64,000 nt of DNA from an uncultured Propionibacteriaceae bacterium (lineage in GTDB: Bacteria > Actinomycetota > Actinomycetes > Propionibacteriales > Propionibacteriaceae), in contig CALLVV010000074.1 in NCBI GenBank assembly GCA_938012815.1, positions 1-64,000 on the forward strand, in the 5' to 3' direction. Positions within the stretch are counted from its first letter, which is position 1. Every line of letters begins with the position of its first letter. The position numbers were made by a program, and so were the translations under genes. Shown here piece by piece: positions 50,382 through 59,503 of the stretch. A model generated the notes under the pieces. That model did no database searches, was not told where the DNA came from, and saw only the letters and a program-made list of their open reading frames with translations.

Positions 50382-50403
50382 GGGGTGCCCCTCGGGGCAC
50401 CCC
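50382..50403 (-). terminator. Hairpin terminator of the excalibur lipoprotein gene
   Basis: GGGGTGCCCC and GGGGCACCCC form an almost loopless perfect inverted repeat seven bases after the lipoprotein stop (minus strand), followed by GACTTTC. Confidence 0.75.
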
Positions 50404-50410
50404 ACCTTCC

Positions 50411-50842
50411 CTACTTTTCGCAGGCAACCCCATCGCCATCGCGGTCCAGTTTTGGACTGTACCCGGGGTCACCCCTGTAAAGCGGAGCGGCTCCGGCCTC
50501 CTTGGCCTCCTCACAGTTCTTGTAGCGCGCCTTGCCTTTTCCGGAAGAGCTCGAATCGGTTCCCTTCGACTTGGTATTCTTCTCCGGTTGTTCCGCCCGA
50601 TCGGATCTAGGTGCAGGGCCCGATGTTGCAGTCGTCTCCGCCACTTCGGTCTTCTTCTCGGGGGCAGCCTCGGTCGCTTTGTTGCCCGCGGGCGTTTGGG
50701 TGGCGGTTGCCGCCGTCTTCGAACGATTTGATTCCACACCCTTGCTCCCGAGGTCGCAGCCGGATGCACCCAGTCCCACCAGACTAGCCACCACGATAGT
50801 CGTCAGCCATGTTTTGCGCCAAGCGGTTTTCACGCCGGTCAT
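50411..50842 (-). CDS. Excalibur-domain lipoprotein
   Basis: The 143-residue protein has a signal peptide with lipobox ASGC (about residue 29), a long low-complexity Thr/Lys/Glu/Ser linker (about 33-105) and a C-terminal excalibur calcium-binding domain (YKNCEEAKEAGAAPLY...DRDGDGVACE). Surface-exposed Ca2+-binding is predicted, with the two cysteines probably in a disulfide. A GTG three codons in is an alternative start. Its role is unknown; excalibur domains accompany surface nucleases and adhesins. Confidence 0.88.
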   Translation of the reverse strand: MTGVKTAWRKTWLTTIVVASLVGLGASGCDLGSKGVESNRSKTAATATQTPAGNKATEAAPEKKTEVAETTATSGPAPRSDRAEQPEKNTKSKGTDSSSSGKGKARYKNCEEAKEAGAAPLYRGDPGYSPKLDRDGDGVACEK

Positions 50843-50937
50843 TTCTCCCCCATGCCTTTCTCAGCAATTCTCGTTTCACCGGGGAGTTTATACCCACTAC
50901 TCCGCCCTGCACGCAACAGGTCGAGCGGGACCGTTTC

Positions 50938-51426
50938 TCACGTCCTGCCGCCGTAGTGGGCGCGGTAGGATTCCAGCAGCCCGCACAGCTGCTCTGCCTT
51001 CAGCCCACCGTAAGCGGCGTTGATCACACCCCCGGCACCGAAGACCTGTTCTGCGATCTCCCGGCCGGCTGAGCCCCCTGCCGCATCCGGTCGGTACGTG
51101 ATCGCCACCACGGAATTCCCCGACAAGCTGGCCACCTCGAATCCGGCGATGTCGGCCCATCGTGAGCGGTGGGTTCTCTTCCCCGCCAGGGGCATCTCGA
51201 ATCCGTCCTCGTCCAGCAGCAGGTACATGGGACGCGCCAGCATGTAGAAACACACGGGCAGGCCCAGCACCCCGAAGAATCCGACGCCCAGGAACCCCGC
51301 CAACCGGCTTTCCGGCGATCCGTAGAAAATCACGAACAGGGAGCCTGCCACGAAGGCCAGACAACAGAGGATCAAAAGAATTGTGCGTTTCTGACTTTGA
51401 GCCAAACGCACAGGAGGATATTCCAT
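50938..51426 (-). CDS. Small two-TM protein of the STM3941/PH-like type
   Basis: The 162-residue protein has two membrane helices (about 14-34 and 42-64) followed by a soluble domain (RPMYLLLDEDGFEMPLAGKRTHRSRWADIAGFEV) resembling the bacterial PH-like domains of STM3941-type proteins, with W-x-D-I as the core strand motif. The ATG has GAGGTGAAG upstream. The function is unknown and the family call is by resemblance. Confidence 0.72.
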   Translation of the reverse strand: MEYPPVRLAQSQKRTILLILCCLAFVAGSLFVIFYGSPESRLAGFLGVGFFGVLGLPVCFYMLARPMYLLLDEDGFEMPLAGKRTHRSRWADIAGFEVASLSGNSVVAITYRPDAAGGSAGREIAEQVFGAGGVINAAYGGLKAEQLCGLLESYRAHYGGRT

Positions 51427-52189
51427 GGCTTCACCTCAACACATGTCGTTGTCCGTGAAGACAGCGTACCACCCGGGGCCCGCGAACCCCACCCGGAATG
51501 GAATCCGACCCGGGGAAATGGTTTGGAACCTGCCACGTTTTGACGACTGGAATTCCGTTCCGGCAACGACGAAGGAGGCAATGGGGATTGCGGGCGGCAA
51601 AACAGAAACATGAATTGATCAACAACTGTCGGGAAACGCAACGATTCCGTTGCAACTCACGCCACGACAGAAATCATCATGGCATTATCCGAAGACATGA
51701 GAAATGGTTTTGCCAATTTCAGAACCGCAGGGCAAGGAAGCTTACCCACAGGCAGCGCGTCGACCAGCAAAACCCTTGGCCAGCGCACGCTTGAGGAGGG
51801 CCGTGAACAAGCCTCAAGAAATCATGATGGATCGGCGTCGACCCGATTCACCGGGGCCCAGACTTTGATGGCTCCCCGCGGAATGCTACATCATCAATAT
51901 GTTCGAGGGTCTCGAAAGGGGCTGTTTCACCATTCAGCCGATCGAAGCCCCCCAAGGACCGGAAAAGAGTGTGGATACGAAGCAGGTCGATGCAGCACAC
52001 CGAGACCTTGGAATCTGAGGAACAACGCGAACGGGCCGTGCACCACCTCCGCGCTCTCGCCCGTCACATCCACGAGACGTCCCTGGCCCGTCCGGAAAAG
52101 CTCTGGGCGGCTCTACAGAAACGGGACAGGGGACACACAGACTCACCTTGTTGGCTGTGATTACGACAGCACAAATCCCAGGAGTCAGC
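51427..52189 (+). other. Gene-poor 763-bp stretch
   Basis: No gene is supported on either strand. The longest plus-strand frame (51679 to 52710) is mostly an out-of-frame reading of the esterase gene and its upstream part is not protein-like. A frame at 51990-52160 (starting MQHTETLESEEQRERA) is Glu/Arg/Leu-rich and could be a helical fragment, but it has no ribosome site and matches nothing I recognise. Base composition is patchy, with AT-rich parts near 51600-51720. It may be decayed foreign DNA. A palindrome lies at 51638-51653. Confidence 0.5.
51638..51653. promoter_or_regulatory. Palindrome, possible operator
   Basis: GCAACG-ATTC-CGTTGC is a perfect 6-bp inverted repeat with a four-base centre in the AT-rich part of the gene-poor region. 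It resembles TetR-type sites but has no nearby regulator, so the call is weak. Confidence 0.3.
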
Positions 52190-54034
52190 ATGAATCTCAG
52201 TCGTCGTTCCCTGTTCAGATCGGCCATCGCCTTTACTCTCTTCAGCGGTCTCGGGCTGGCCGCCTGCAGCAGCGGGACCTCCGGCGTTGGAACCGCATCC
52301 ACCGGTGGTTCGGGGACAGCAGCGGCGGGAACCCTGGCCCTGAACAACGCCAAGTGGAGTCACGACGCCGACAACGATGTCTACTACCAGATCGGGCTGA
52401 GCTACGTCGCTTCCCCGGCCGCACCAGATTACGAAACCCTCGGGATCTACGTGCCTGGCGCATATTTCACCGGCACCGACAACGGCGACGGAACCCGCAA
52501 AGTGGAAATCAACGCCTCGGGCAGCATCAACGGGTTCACCCCGGCCACCGCACCCATCGTGCTGCCGGTCAACACCCCCGGCTACGCCTCCCAGAAACCA
52601 CCCACCCAGTACTCCTACGATTCGATCTCGGACTACATGGCGGCCGGTTTCATCTACGTCCATGCGGGCCTGCGCGGCAAGGACTCGAATGCCGATTCCT
52701 ACGTCGGTAACGCTCCCTGGGGAGTCACCGATCTCAAGGCAGCGGTGCGTTACCTGCGCTTCAACTCGGCTTCACTGCCGGGCTCAATGGACAGGATTTT
52801 CGTGTTCGGGCACAGCGGCGGTGGCGCGCAGAGCTCCGTGATGGGCGCCTCCGGTGACTCGCCGCTCTACACCAAATACCTGGAACACCTCGGTGCGGCC
52901 ATGACATCCAGCGACGGCACCGCCATCAGCGACGCGATCGCGGGCGTGATGGCATGGTGCCCCATCACCAGCCTGAACGTCGGCAACGCCGCCTACGAGT
53001 GGAACATGGGTCAGTTCACCAGCAGCGGGACGCGCGCCGAAGGCACCTGGACCGCCGCCTACGGCAAGGACCTGGCAGCGGCTTTCGCGGAGACCGTCAA
53101 CGGACTCGGCCTGATCGACTCGAAGGGCACCGCGTTGAAGCTGGAACGCAGCAGCGAGGGCGTGTACCTGGCAGGCAGCTACTACGAACGTGTGGTGGCC
53201 GAGATCACCACCTCCCTGAACAACTTCCTGGCCGACACCACCTTCCCCTACACCCCCAGTTCCCGTCAGATGGCGGGCATGGAACCCGGTGGCGGGGGCG
53301 GCGGCCCTTCCGGTGGGGGCGGTACTCCCCCCTCCGGCGAAGCCCCTGGGAGACAGAGCCCGGGTGGCGGCCAGCCCCCGGGCGGTGAATCGTCCGGTTC
53401 GTCGACCACCTACAACACGGTGGAGGAGTACATCGCGTACCTGAACGGCGAAACGCCGTGGGTCACCTACGATTCGGCCAGCAACACCGCAACCATCACC
53501 GGTCTGCAGGGTTTCGTCACCAGTCAGAAGAAACCCAGCAAGGAGGTCGGTGCTTTCGACGCACCGGATCGCAGTGCCACCGAGAACATCGTGATGGGAA
53601 AGGGCACGCAGGGGCTTCACTTCTCGAAACTGTCCCACGATGTGCTGGCGGCCAACGAGTCCACCTATTCGTCGCTGACCGGCTGGTCCGGCGACTATGC
53701 GGCCTCCACGTGGGACAGCGATTTCACCACCACCGACGAGGCCGGGGGTGATGTGGTTGCGCGCGAGCAGATGTACGAGCCCCTCTACTACCTACTTGAT
53801 TCGCAAGGTGGGCGGGGCAGTTCACGGGTGGCCCCGAACTGGCGCATCCGGACCGGCATCACCCAAGGGGATGCGGCCAGCACCGTCGAGATCAACCTGG
53901 CGCTGGCCCTCCAGGCCCTCGGGAACACGAAGGTGGACTTCGCGACGGTGTGGGGACAGGGCCACACGATGGCCGAACGCACCAGCGACGGCACCGCCAA
54001 CTTCATCGCCTGGGTGAAGGAGGCATCGGCCTGA
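52190..54034 (+). CDS. Tannase/feruloyl-esterase-like alpha/beta-hydrolase lipoprotein
   Basis: The 614-residue protein has a signal peptide with RR (NLSRRSLFRS) and lipobox GLAAC (C26), so it is surface anchored. The hydrolase has nucleophile S209 in FGHSGGGAQSS and a late histidine H592 in WGQGHTMAE. A Gly/Pro/Ser-rich insertion (about 365-405) splits the catalytic region. Architecture and motifs resemble bacterial tannases, which hydrolyse gallate or other aromatic esters; the acid residue was not assigned. AGGAGTCAGC precedes the ATG. It stands alone and ends at a hairpin shared with the convergent permease gene. Confidence 0.8.
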   Translation: MNLSRRSLFRSAIAFTLFSGLGLAACSSGTSGVGTASTGGSGTAAAGTLALNNAKWSHDADNDVYYQIGLSYVASPAAPDYETLGIYVPGAYFTGTDNGDGTRKVEINASGSINGFTPATAPIVLPVNTPGYASQKPPTQYSYDSISDYMAAGFIYVHAGLRGKDSNADSYVGNAPWGVTDLKAAVRYLRFNSASLPGSMDRIFVFGHSGGGAQSSVMGASGDSPLYTKYLEHLGAAMTSSDGTAISDAIAGVMAWCPITSLNVGNAAYEWNMGQFTSSGTRAEGTWTAAYGKDLAAAFAETVNGLGLIDSKGTALKLERSSEGVYLAGSYYERVVAEITTSLNNFLADTTFPYTPSSRQMAGMEPGGGGGGPSGGGGTPPSGEAPGRQSPGGGQPPGGESSGSSTTYNTVEEYIAYLNGETPWVTYDSASNTATITGLQGFVTSQKKPSKEVGAFDAPDRSATENIVMGKGTQGLHFSKLSHDVLAANESTYSSLTGWSGDYAASTWDSDFTTTDEAGGDVVAREQMYEPLYYLLDSQGGRGSSRVAPNWRIRTGITQGDAASTVEINLALALQALGNTKVDFATVWGQGHTMAERTSDGTANFIAWVKEASA

Positions 54035-54047
54035 TCACCGGGATCGC

Positions 54048-54081
54048 GCCCGTGGGGAGACGCGTGAAGCTTCCCACGGGC
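54048..54081. terminator. Bidirectional hairpin terminator
   Basis: GCCCGTGGG (54048-54056) pairs with CCCACGGGC (54073-54081) between the convergent esterase and permease genes. Confidence 0.7.
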
Positions 54082-54126
54082 CGAGTCAACCAGTTTCCAG
54101 GAAAACCCTGCCGGCACGACGACCCG

Positions 54127-55107
54127 TCAGAAGGTTCCGAACATCACAGCGCCGACCACGGCCGCCGACCAGATGCACACGAACAGCGTCAGCGGCATGA
54201 AACGGGTGGCGAATTTCGCCCCGAAGGCCCCGGACTGCATGGCGAACAGTTTCACGTCCACCATCGGCCCGACCACGAGGAACACCAACTGAGCGGTCGG
54301 GGAAACCCCGGGCAGGGAGGCAGCGACGAAGGCGTCGGCCTCGGAACACAGCGACAGCAGCACCGCCAACAACGCCATGACCATGATCCCGAGCCACAGG
54401 TTCTCGGTCAGGAAAGCCAGGAAACCGGCGGGTACCGCCGCTTTCATGAGTGCCGCCACAGCAGCCCCGACCACCAGGAAACCACCCGCCTGCTGTAGGT
54501 CGTGCATCGCGGTCTCGCGGAAGACCGCCGCCTTGGACTGGTGGCCGTGGTCGTGTCCTTCCTGGGGTTTCATCCATTCGGCCTTGCCGACTCCGACCCA
54601 CAGCCAGCACACCGCGATCACCGCCACCAGGGACGCGATCAACCGGGCCCAGACCATCATCGGGTTGCTGCTGGCGAAGGCAACGGCCGTGGCGACGAGC
54701 ACCACCGGGTTGACGGCCGGCGCCGCGAGCAGGAAAGCGAGGGCGGCGCCCTGGGGAAGTCCCCTGCGCATCAACGACTGCGACACCGGCACCGACGCGC
54801 ATTCGCAGCCCGGCAGCACCATGCCCGCGACGCTCGCGGCAGGCACCGCGAGCAGCGGGGATCTCGGGGTGATCCTGGACAGCAGGTCCTTCGGGACGAA
54901 AGCGGCGATGAGCCCCGACACCAGCACCCCGAGCACCAGGAAGGGCAGGGCCTGAACGACGATACCCATGGTGAGCGTGCCCCAGGTTGCCGCGCCGCCC
55001 TCCAGAGGCAGGAGTGGGCCGCGGATGGTGGTCGCCCAGACAAGAGCGATGACGACGGCGACACCGACAAACGGCAGCGCCCAGACCCTGACGAATGTGC
55101 TTCTCAC
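54127..55107 (-). CDS. DUF318/YraQ-type permease
   Basis: The 326-residue membrane protein has about eight helices with the family's paired motifs LPGCECASVPVSQSLMRRG and LSLCSEADAFVAAS, whose cysteines and acids lie within the membrane. A cytosolic His-rich loop (EGHDHGHQSK) suggests metal contact. The GTG at 55107 overlaps the stop of the TIGR03943 gene (GTGA); upstream in-frame residues are antisense-like. The pair with a TIGR03943 protein is conserved in many bacteria and is linked to metal homeostasis in some; the substrate here is inferred only loosely. Confidence 0.88.
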   Translation of the reverse strand: MRSTFVRVWALPFVGVAVVIALVWATTIRGPLLPLEGGAATWGTLTMGIVVQALPFLVLGVLVSGLIAAFVPKDLLSRITPRSPLLAVPAASVAGMVLPGCECASVPVSQSLMRRGLPQGAALAFLLAAPAVNPVVLVATAVAFASSNPMMVWARLIASLVAVIAVCWLWVGVGKAEWMKPQEGHDHGHQSKAAVFRETAMHDLQQAGGFLVVGAAVAALMKAAVPAGFLAFLTENLWLGIMVMALLAVLLSLCSEADAFVAASLPGVSPTAQLVFLVVGPMVDVKLFAMQSGAFGAKFATRFMPLTLFVCIWSAAVVGAVMFGTF

Positions 55108-55850
55108 AGGTAGGGGTCCTCCGGCTGCTGGATCACCTTGACCTTGGACGCGGTCAGCACGGGATGTTCCTTGCTGGCGTCCAGATTGATGACCCCCTCC
55201 ACCTCGACCCAGACGTTGTCCCCCTCGGGTCTTGCGACCCCCTCGACGGGGACGGTGAACAGGGACGCGTCGGCGACGCAGCAGTAGATGCGGAACCGGT
55301 TCACGCTCCACTGCCCCTCCGGGAGGGTTGACTGTTTGGCGACGAAACCGAGCAGCCGCACGGGCCGTCCGACGAGCAGTTTCGGATCCCCGAAGGCGTA
55401 GCGGTCCTCGAAGTCCTGCACGGACATCTCGGTGACGGAGTCCGTCGGCAGCGGGGGAAACTCGATCGTGTCAGATGCGGTCGACTTGGGTTTCGCTGCA
55501 GTGCTGCCGGCCGCGTCCGCCCCCAGCGACGCGGGGGCCGAGACCGCGAACAGCAGGGCGGGCAGCAACAGCAGCGCCGCGACCTTCGGGGAACCGTGTC
55601 CGTGGATGCCCCGTTTCAGCCCGGTGAGCTTGTCGGTGGCATCGAGCAGGGTCCACAACGACAATGCACCCATGGCGACCGCCGATGCCAACAGCCAAGG
55701 ACCCAGCCACTCCTGCAGGTAGTTCCGGAAGCTGCCGGAGATCGCCATGATGAAAACCACCGTGGCGAGCAGCAGAACCAGAGTCGCTCCCACGACCTGT
55801 CCCAGCGTGCTCGGGGGTTGGTCGGCATCTCGCGAGGTGTCCATGTCCAT
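55104..55850 (-). CDS. TIGR03943 family membrane protein
   Basis: The 248-residue protein has two N-terminal helices (about 19-40 and 48-70), a third near 86-108, and an extracytoplasmic domain with FRIYCCVADASLFTVPV and LVGRPVRLLGFV, the recognisable TIGR03943 core (YCCxADA). The conserved double cysteine may bind metal or form a disulfide. It starts immediately after the stop of the unknown gene upstream and overlaps the permease start, so the three are one transcription unit. Confidence 0.87.
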   Translation of the reverse strand: MDMDTSRDADQPPSTLGQVVGATLVLLLATVVFIMAISGSFRNYLQEWLGPWLLASAVAMGALSLWTLLDATDKLTGLKRGIHGHGSPKVAALLLLPALLFAVSAPASLGADAAGSTAAKPKSTASDTIEFPPLPTDSVTEMSVQDFEDRYAFGDPKLLVGRPVRLLGFVAKQSTLPEGQWSVNRFRIYCCVADASLFTVPVEGVARPEGDNVWVEVEGVINLDASKEHPVLTASKVKVIQQPEDPYL

Positions 55851-57008
55851 TCAGCCTAGCGGGGAACCCAACAACAGCCACGCGACGGCCTCGGGGTCGG
55901 GATCGGTGGACAGGGCGCAACGCAGCCTCGCCTCGGCACTCCTCAGTCCGTGTTCGAGTTCCTGCTGGGCCGGGGATTCGGGTTTCCCGTCGAGCCGGAA
56001 CCGGGTCAGCGTCATGTCCCGGGCAGTGAAATCGATCCGGGCGGAACTGGGATGCGAGGTCAGTGCAGCGCCGCCGATCACTCCCTCCGCGGTCAGCGCC
56101 TCCTCCACGCTGAACCCGCTGGCGGCTGCCTCCACCTCGCCCCGGATCGGTAGGTCGGTGATCTGGGCGGCGCGCACACCGGCCAACACGCCCCACAGGC
56201 CCGGGGTTTCCAGGCAGTGCCCCAAGGCCAGATCAAGCCGGTCCAGCAGTTGTTCCCGCTCCCCCAGACCCGGTTGGGCGAGCAGCCAGCTGAGCAACCA
56301 TGCCTCCAGGTCGGGGCGGTTGCCTACCCGTCCCAGGGCCTTCAAGACCAGCTGCTCCATGGGCAGGTGCCAGCCGATCTCCAGGTGACTGACACCGTTG
56401 GAACCGTGGATCGTGAGCTCGTGACGGCCGACGGGGCCGCGCACCAGGCTGCCGTCGTCGACGGTCTCGAAACCGAGACCGTTTCCCGTGCACGCGACAT
56501 CCAGGTCCGGAACCTCGACGGCCTCACCCTCCGGGAGGTAGCGTTCCGGGGGCAGCCAGGCGGGCAGGGGCGGGATCTCGTGTTCGGGGTACAGCCGCCA
56601 GCGCGACCACGCCCGCCGCCTCGGGGCCAGCCCGGCGCTCTCCCCGAGGACCAGGGTGACGCGTCCCTCGGGGCCGGCTCCGCCCTCACCGCACCAGCCG
56701 CTGAGCATCACCCAGGCGGCGCCGTCCAGCAGCATCCGGCCCGTCGCTCCGGCCAGCCAACCGACCACACAGCCCTCGACGACGAACCGGAAACCCTGCG
56801 TCTCGACAGCGGATTCCCCGAGGCCCTGGAGGGAGAATTCCAAGGCCTCACGTTTCCCGGGTCTGAAACGCAGCTCCGCCAAGAGACTGCTGGATTCGAA
56901 TGCCCAGTACCCGGGTTCCTCGGGAGGAAGCGGCCTGCATCCCTCGGGGGCCTCCACCCGGACCGTTCCGGCCCCGGTGGAAATGGTGATGACTCGTTCC
57001 GGGTTCAG
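55851..57008 (-). CDS. Unknown protein following the GH65 phosphorylase gene
   Basis: The frame is open from upstream of the GH65 stop, but the plausible product begins around CTG 57008 (overlapping that stop as CTGA), which would give 385 residues, or at GTG 56957. The sequence is Glu/Leu/Gly/Pro-rich, without signal peptide or TM helix. A helical C-terminal third (LEAWLLSWLLAQPGLGEREQ, LDLALGHCLETPGLWG) follows a beta-rich front. I do not recognise the family. Tight packing between GH65 and TIGR03943 and GC-typical codon use argue that it is real; no canonical start codon is convincing. It could be an accessory to the disaccharide phosphorylase. Confidence 0.6.
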   Translation of the reverse strand: MNPERVITISTGAGTVRVEAPEGCRPLPPEEPGYWAFESSSLLAELRFRPGKREALEFSLQGLGESAVETQGFRFVVEGCVVGWLAGATGRMLLDGAAWVMLSGWCGEGGAGPEGRVTLVLGESAGLAPRRRAWSRWRLYPEHEIPPLPAWLPPERYLPEGEAVEVPDLDVACTGNGLGFETVDDGSLVRGPVGRHELTIHGSNGVSHLEIGWHLPMEQLVLKALGRVGNRPDLEAWLLSWLLAQPGLGEREQLLDRLDLALGHCLETPGLWGVLAGVRAAQITDLPIRGEVEAAASGFSVEEALTAEGVIGGAALTSHPSSARIDFTARDMTLTRFRLDGKPESPAQQELEHGLRSAEARLRCALSTDPDPEAVAWLLLGSPLG

Positions 57009-59503
57009 TCGACCACCGCCAGATCCTGGTCGTAGGGCGCCTCGGGCACGTTCGCGGTGATGACGGACCCGTCGGCGCGACGCCCGCCCGTGACGGGATG
57101 GCGCCCCGTCAACGACGGCAGCTCCTCGCCCTGGTGCTCCAGGGGAATCCGGATCGGTGTGCCGGGCTGGATGACGAGCCGCTGCCCCCGCACGTTGACC
57201 TCCAGCGGCCCACCGGTCTCCACTTTGAAGGAGATGGCCTCGCGTTCCAACAGCACCCTCAACCGCGACTCGCGGACCTGGAGGGGGAAACGCAGGTACT
57301 CCCATCCTCGCGGCAGCCGTGGATCGAAGCTGATGTCACCGTGGTAGTCGCGCAGCCCGCCGAAACCGAACACCAGCGCGTTCCACACACCACCGGTGGA
57401 GGCGATGTGAACGCCGTCACGGGAGTTGGCGTGAAGGTCCGCCAGGTCCACGTAGAGGCCCGTCAGGAAGTACTGCATCGCCATGTCCTGGTAGCCGACC
57501 TCGGCGGCGATCACCGACTGCACCACCCCGGACAGGGTGGAATCGCCCGTGGTAATCGGGTCGTAGTACTCGAAGTCGGCGCGTTTCTGTTCCTGGGTGA
57601 ACTGATCGCCCTGCAGGAACAACGCCAGCACCACGTCGGCCTGTTTGAGCACCTGGAACCGGTAGATCACCAAGGGATGGAAGTGCAACAGCAGCGGGAA
57701 CTTGTCGGCCGGGGTGTTCTCCAGGTCCCACAGCTCACTGAACAGGAATTTCTCGTCCTGGGGGTGGATCCCGAAGGTCTCGTCGAAGGGGATGACCATG
57801 CCCTTGGCGCAGGCTCGCCATTCCTCGACCTCCTCCGGGGCGACATCCAGGGTCTGGACCAGACGGTCCCAGCAGAGTGGATCGGCCTCCTCGAGTTCCT
57901 GCACCAGGTCGGCGGCGAGCTTCAGGTTGGCGCGCGCCATCACATTGGTGAACATGTTGTTGTTCACGACGGCCGTGTACTCGTCGGGCCCGGTGACGCC
58001 GTGAATGTGGAATCGCTGCGACCCATCGGCCTCGGTACGCCAGAACCCCAGGTCCGCCCACATCCGTGCCGTCTCCACCAGCACGGCGGCGCCGTCGCGG
58101 TACAGGAAGTCCACGTCCCCGGTGATCTCGCGGTACTTCCCGAAGGCGTGCGCGATGTCGGCGTCGATGTGATACTGCGCGGTTCCCGCCGCATAGTAGG
58201 CAGAGGCCTCCTCGCCGTTGATGGTGCGCCACGGGAACAGCGCACCCTCTTGGCTGAGCATCTGGGCACGTTCCCTAGCCTTCGGCAACAGGCCGACCCG
58301 GTAGCGCAGGGCGTTGCGGGCGACCCGGGGGGCCGTGTAGGTCAGGAAGGGTACCAGGTAGATCTCGGTGTCCCAGAAGTAGTGTCCCTCGTAACCGGAA
58401 CCGGTCACTCCCTTGGCGGGGATGCCGAGCTGGTCGGAGCGGGCCGTCGCCTGGGCCAGCTGGAACAGACACCAACGCACGGCCTGCTGGATGGCCGGCT
58501 GGCCGCCCACCTCGACGTCCGAATTGGCCCAGAAGTCGTCAAGCCAGGCGCGCTGCCCCTCGAAGAAAGAATCAAAACCCCGCTCCCCCACTCGATCGAG
58601 GGTGCGGCGACAGCGATCGAACAGTTCCGTGACGGGCACCCCGCGTGAGGTATGGTAGGCGACCACCTTGCGGATGACGATCGGCACGCCCTCGCGCGCC
58701 TCGATGCGGTAGACCTGCTTGGCTTGGTCCTCCTCGATGCGGGAGATCACCTCGTAGGGATTCGCGGTCTCAAGGGTGTGCTCGGCTGCCACGCACAGCG
58801 TCATGTGGGAGTCGGTGGTCTCGTAGCCGAGCGCCATCCGCTGGTCGTCATGCCACTGGCCGCGCGGCTGCAGCACCCGGCCGTCGAACTTACCCGCGCG
58901 CCGCGGGTCGAAGCCCTCCTCGTTTCTCGGCTGGCGGTAGTCGTCGAAACCGTCCTGCCGGTTGACCACCTGGGAGCTGAGCACGATCGGGGCATCACCC
59001 TCCAGCATGGTCAGTTCGATCTCGAACAACGCCAGGTGCCGGTCGGTGAAGCTGACCATACGGCGAGAACTCAGTTTCACCCGCTTGCCCGCCGGGGTGC
59101 GCCAGACCAGGTCACGGGTCAGGCATCCCGCGCGGAAGTCGAGGGCGCGTTCGTAGTGGTCCAGATCGGACTGCCCGAGGGTGAGTGGCTCATCATCGAC
59201 GTAGATCTTGATGAGTTTCGCGTCGGGCACGTTCACGATGGTCTGGCCCGTGCTCGCGAACCCGAAGGCCTCCTCGGCGTGCTTGATGGTCCAGGTTTCG
59301 TGGAAACCGTTGATGAAGGTGCCGTGCGAGTAGGACTTGCGTCCCTCCTCGGGGTTGCCGCGCATCCCCAGGTAGCCGTTCCCGATGGAGAACAGGGTCT
59401 CGGTGACGCCCAGGTCATCGAGGCCGGGTTCCACCTCGACGAAACGCCAGTCGTCGACGGGGAAACGGAAACGGTTCAGCGGGTCGGAGGAGATCCAGCG
59501 CAT
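57005..59503 (-). CDS. Glycoside hydrolase family 65 phosphorylase (maltose/trehalose/kojibiose type)
   Basis: The 832-residue protein has an N-terminal beta-sandwich (about 1-270, with ETLFSIGNGYLGMRGNPEEG), a linker and an (alpha/alpha)6 barrel. The catalytic acid is E508 in GVTGPDEYTAVVNNN, and WDTEIYLVPF and KQADVVLALFLQGD line the active site and phosphate pocket. It splits an alpha-glucobiose with phosphate, giving beta-glucose-1-phosphate and glucose. The exact disaccharide (maltose, trehalose, nigerose or kojibiose) cannot be told. It overlaps the HAD gene (TGATG), whose product would convert the phosphate sugar to glucose-6-phosphate. Confidence 0.92.
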   Translation of the reverse strand: MRWISSDPLNRFRFPVDDWRFVEVEPGLDDLGVTETLFSIGNGYLGMRGNPEEGRKSYSHGTFINGFHETWTIKHAEEAFGFASTGQTIVNVPDAKLIKIYVDDEPLTLGQSDLDHYERALDFRAGCLTRDLVWRTPAGKRVKLSSRRMVSFTDRHLALFEIELTMLEGDAPIVLSSQVVNRQDGFDDYRQPRNEEGFDPRRAGKFDGRVLQPRGQWHDDQRMALGYETTDSHMTLCVAAEHTLETANPYEVISRIEEDQAKQVYRIEAREGVPIVIRKVVAYHTSRGVPVTELFDRCRRTLDRVGERGFDSFFEGQRAWLDDFWANSDVEVGGQPAIQQAVRWCLFQLAQATARSDQLGIPAKGVTGSGYEGHYFWDTEIYLVPFLTYTAPRVARNALRYRVGLLPKARERAQMLSQEGALFPWRTINGEEASAYYAAGTAQYHIDADIAHAFGKYREITGDVDFLYRDGAAVLVETARMWADLGFWRTEADGSQRFHIHGVTGPDEYTAVVNNNMFTNVMARANLKLAADLVQELEEADPLCWDRLVQTLDVAPEEVEEWRACAKGMVIPFDETFGIHPQDEKFLFSELWDLENTPADKFPLLLHFHPLVIYRFQVLKQADVVLALFLQGDQFTQEQKRADFEYYDPITTGDSTLSGVVQSVIAAEVGYQDMAMQYFLTGLYVDLADLHANSRDGVHIASTGGVWNALVFGFGGLRDYHGDISFDPRLPRGWEYLRFPLQVRESRLRVLLEREAISFKVETGGPLEVNVRGQRLVIQPGTPIRIPLEHQGEELPSLTGRHPVTGGRRADGSVITANVPEAPYDQDLAVVD

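Noticed and set aside
51679..52710. 343-codon plus-strand frame before and into the esterase
   Set aside because: Its second half is the esterase read out of frame and its first half is not protein-like.
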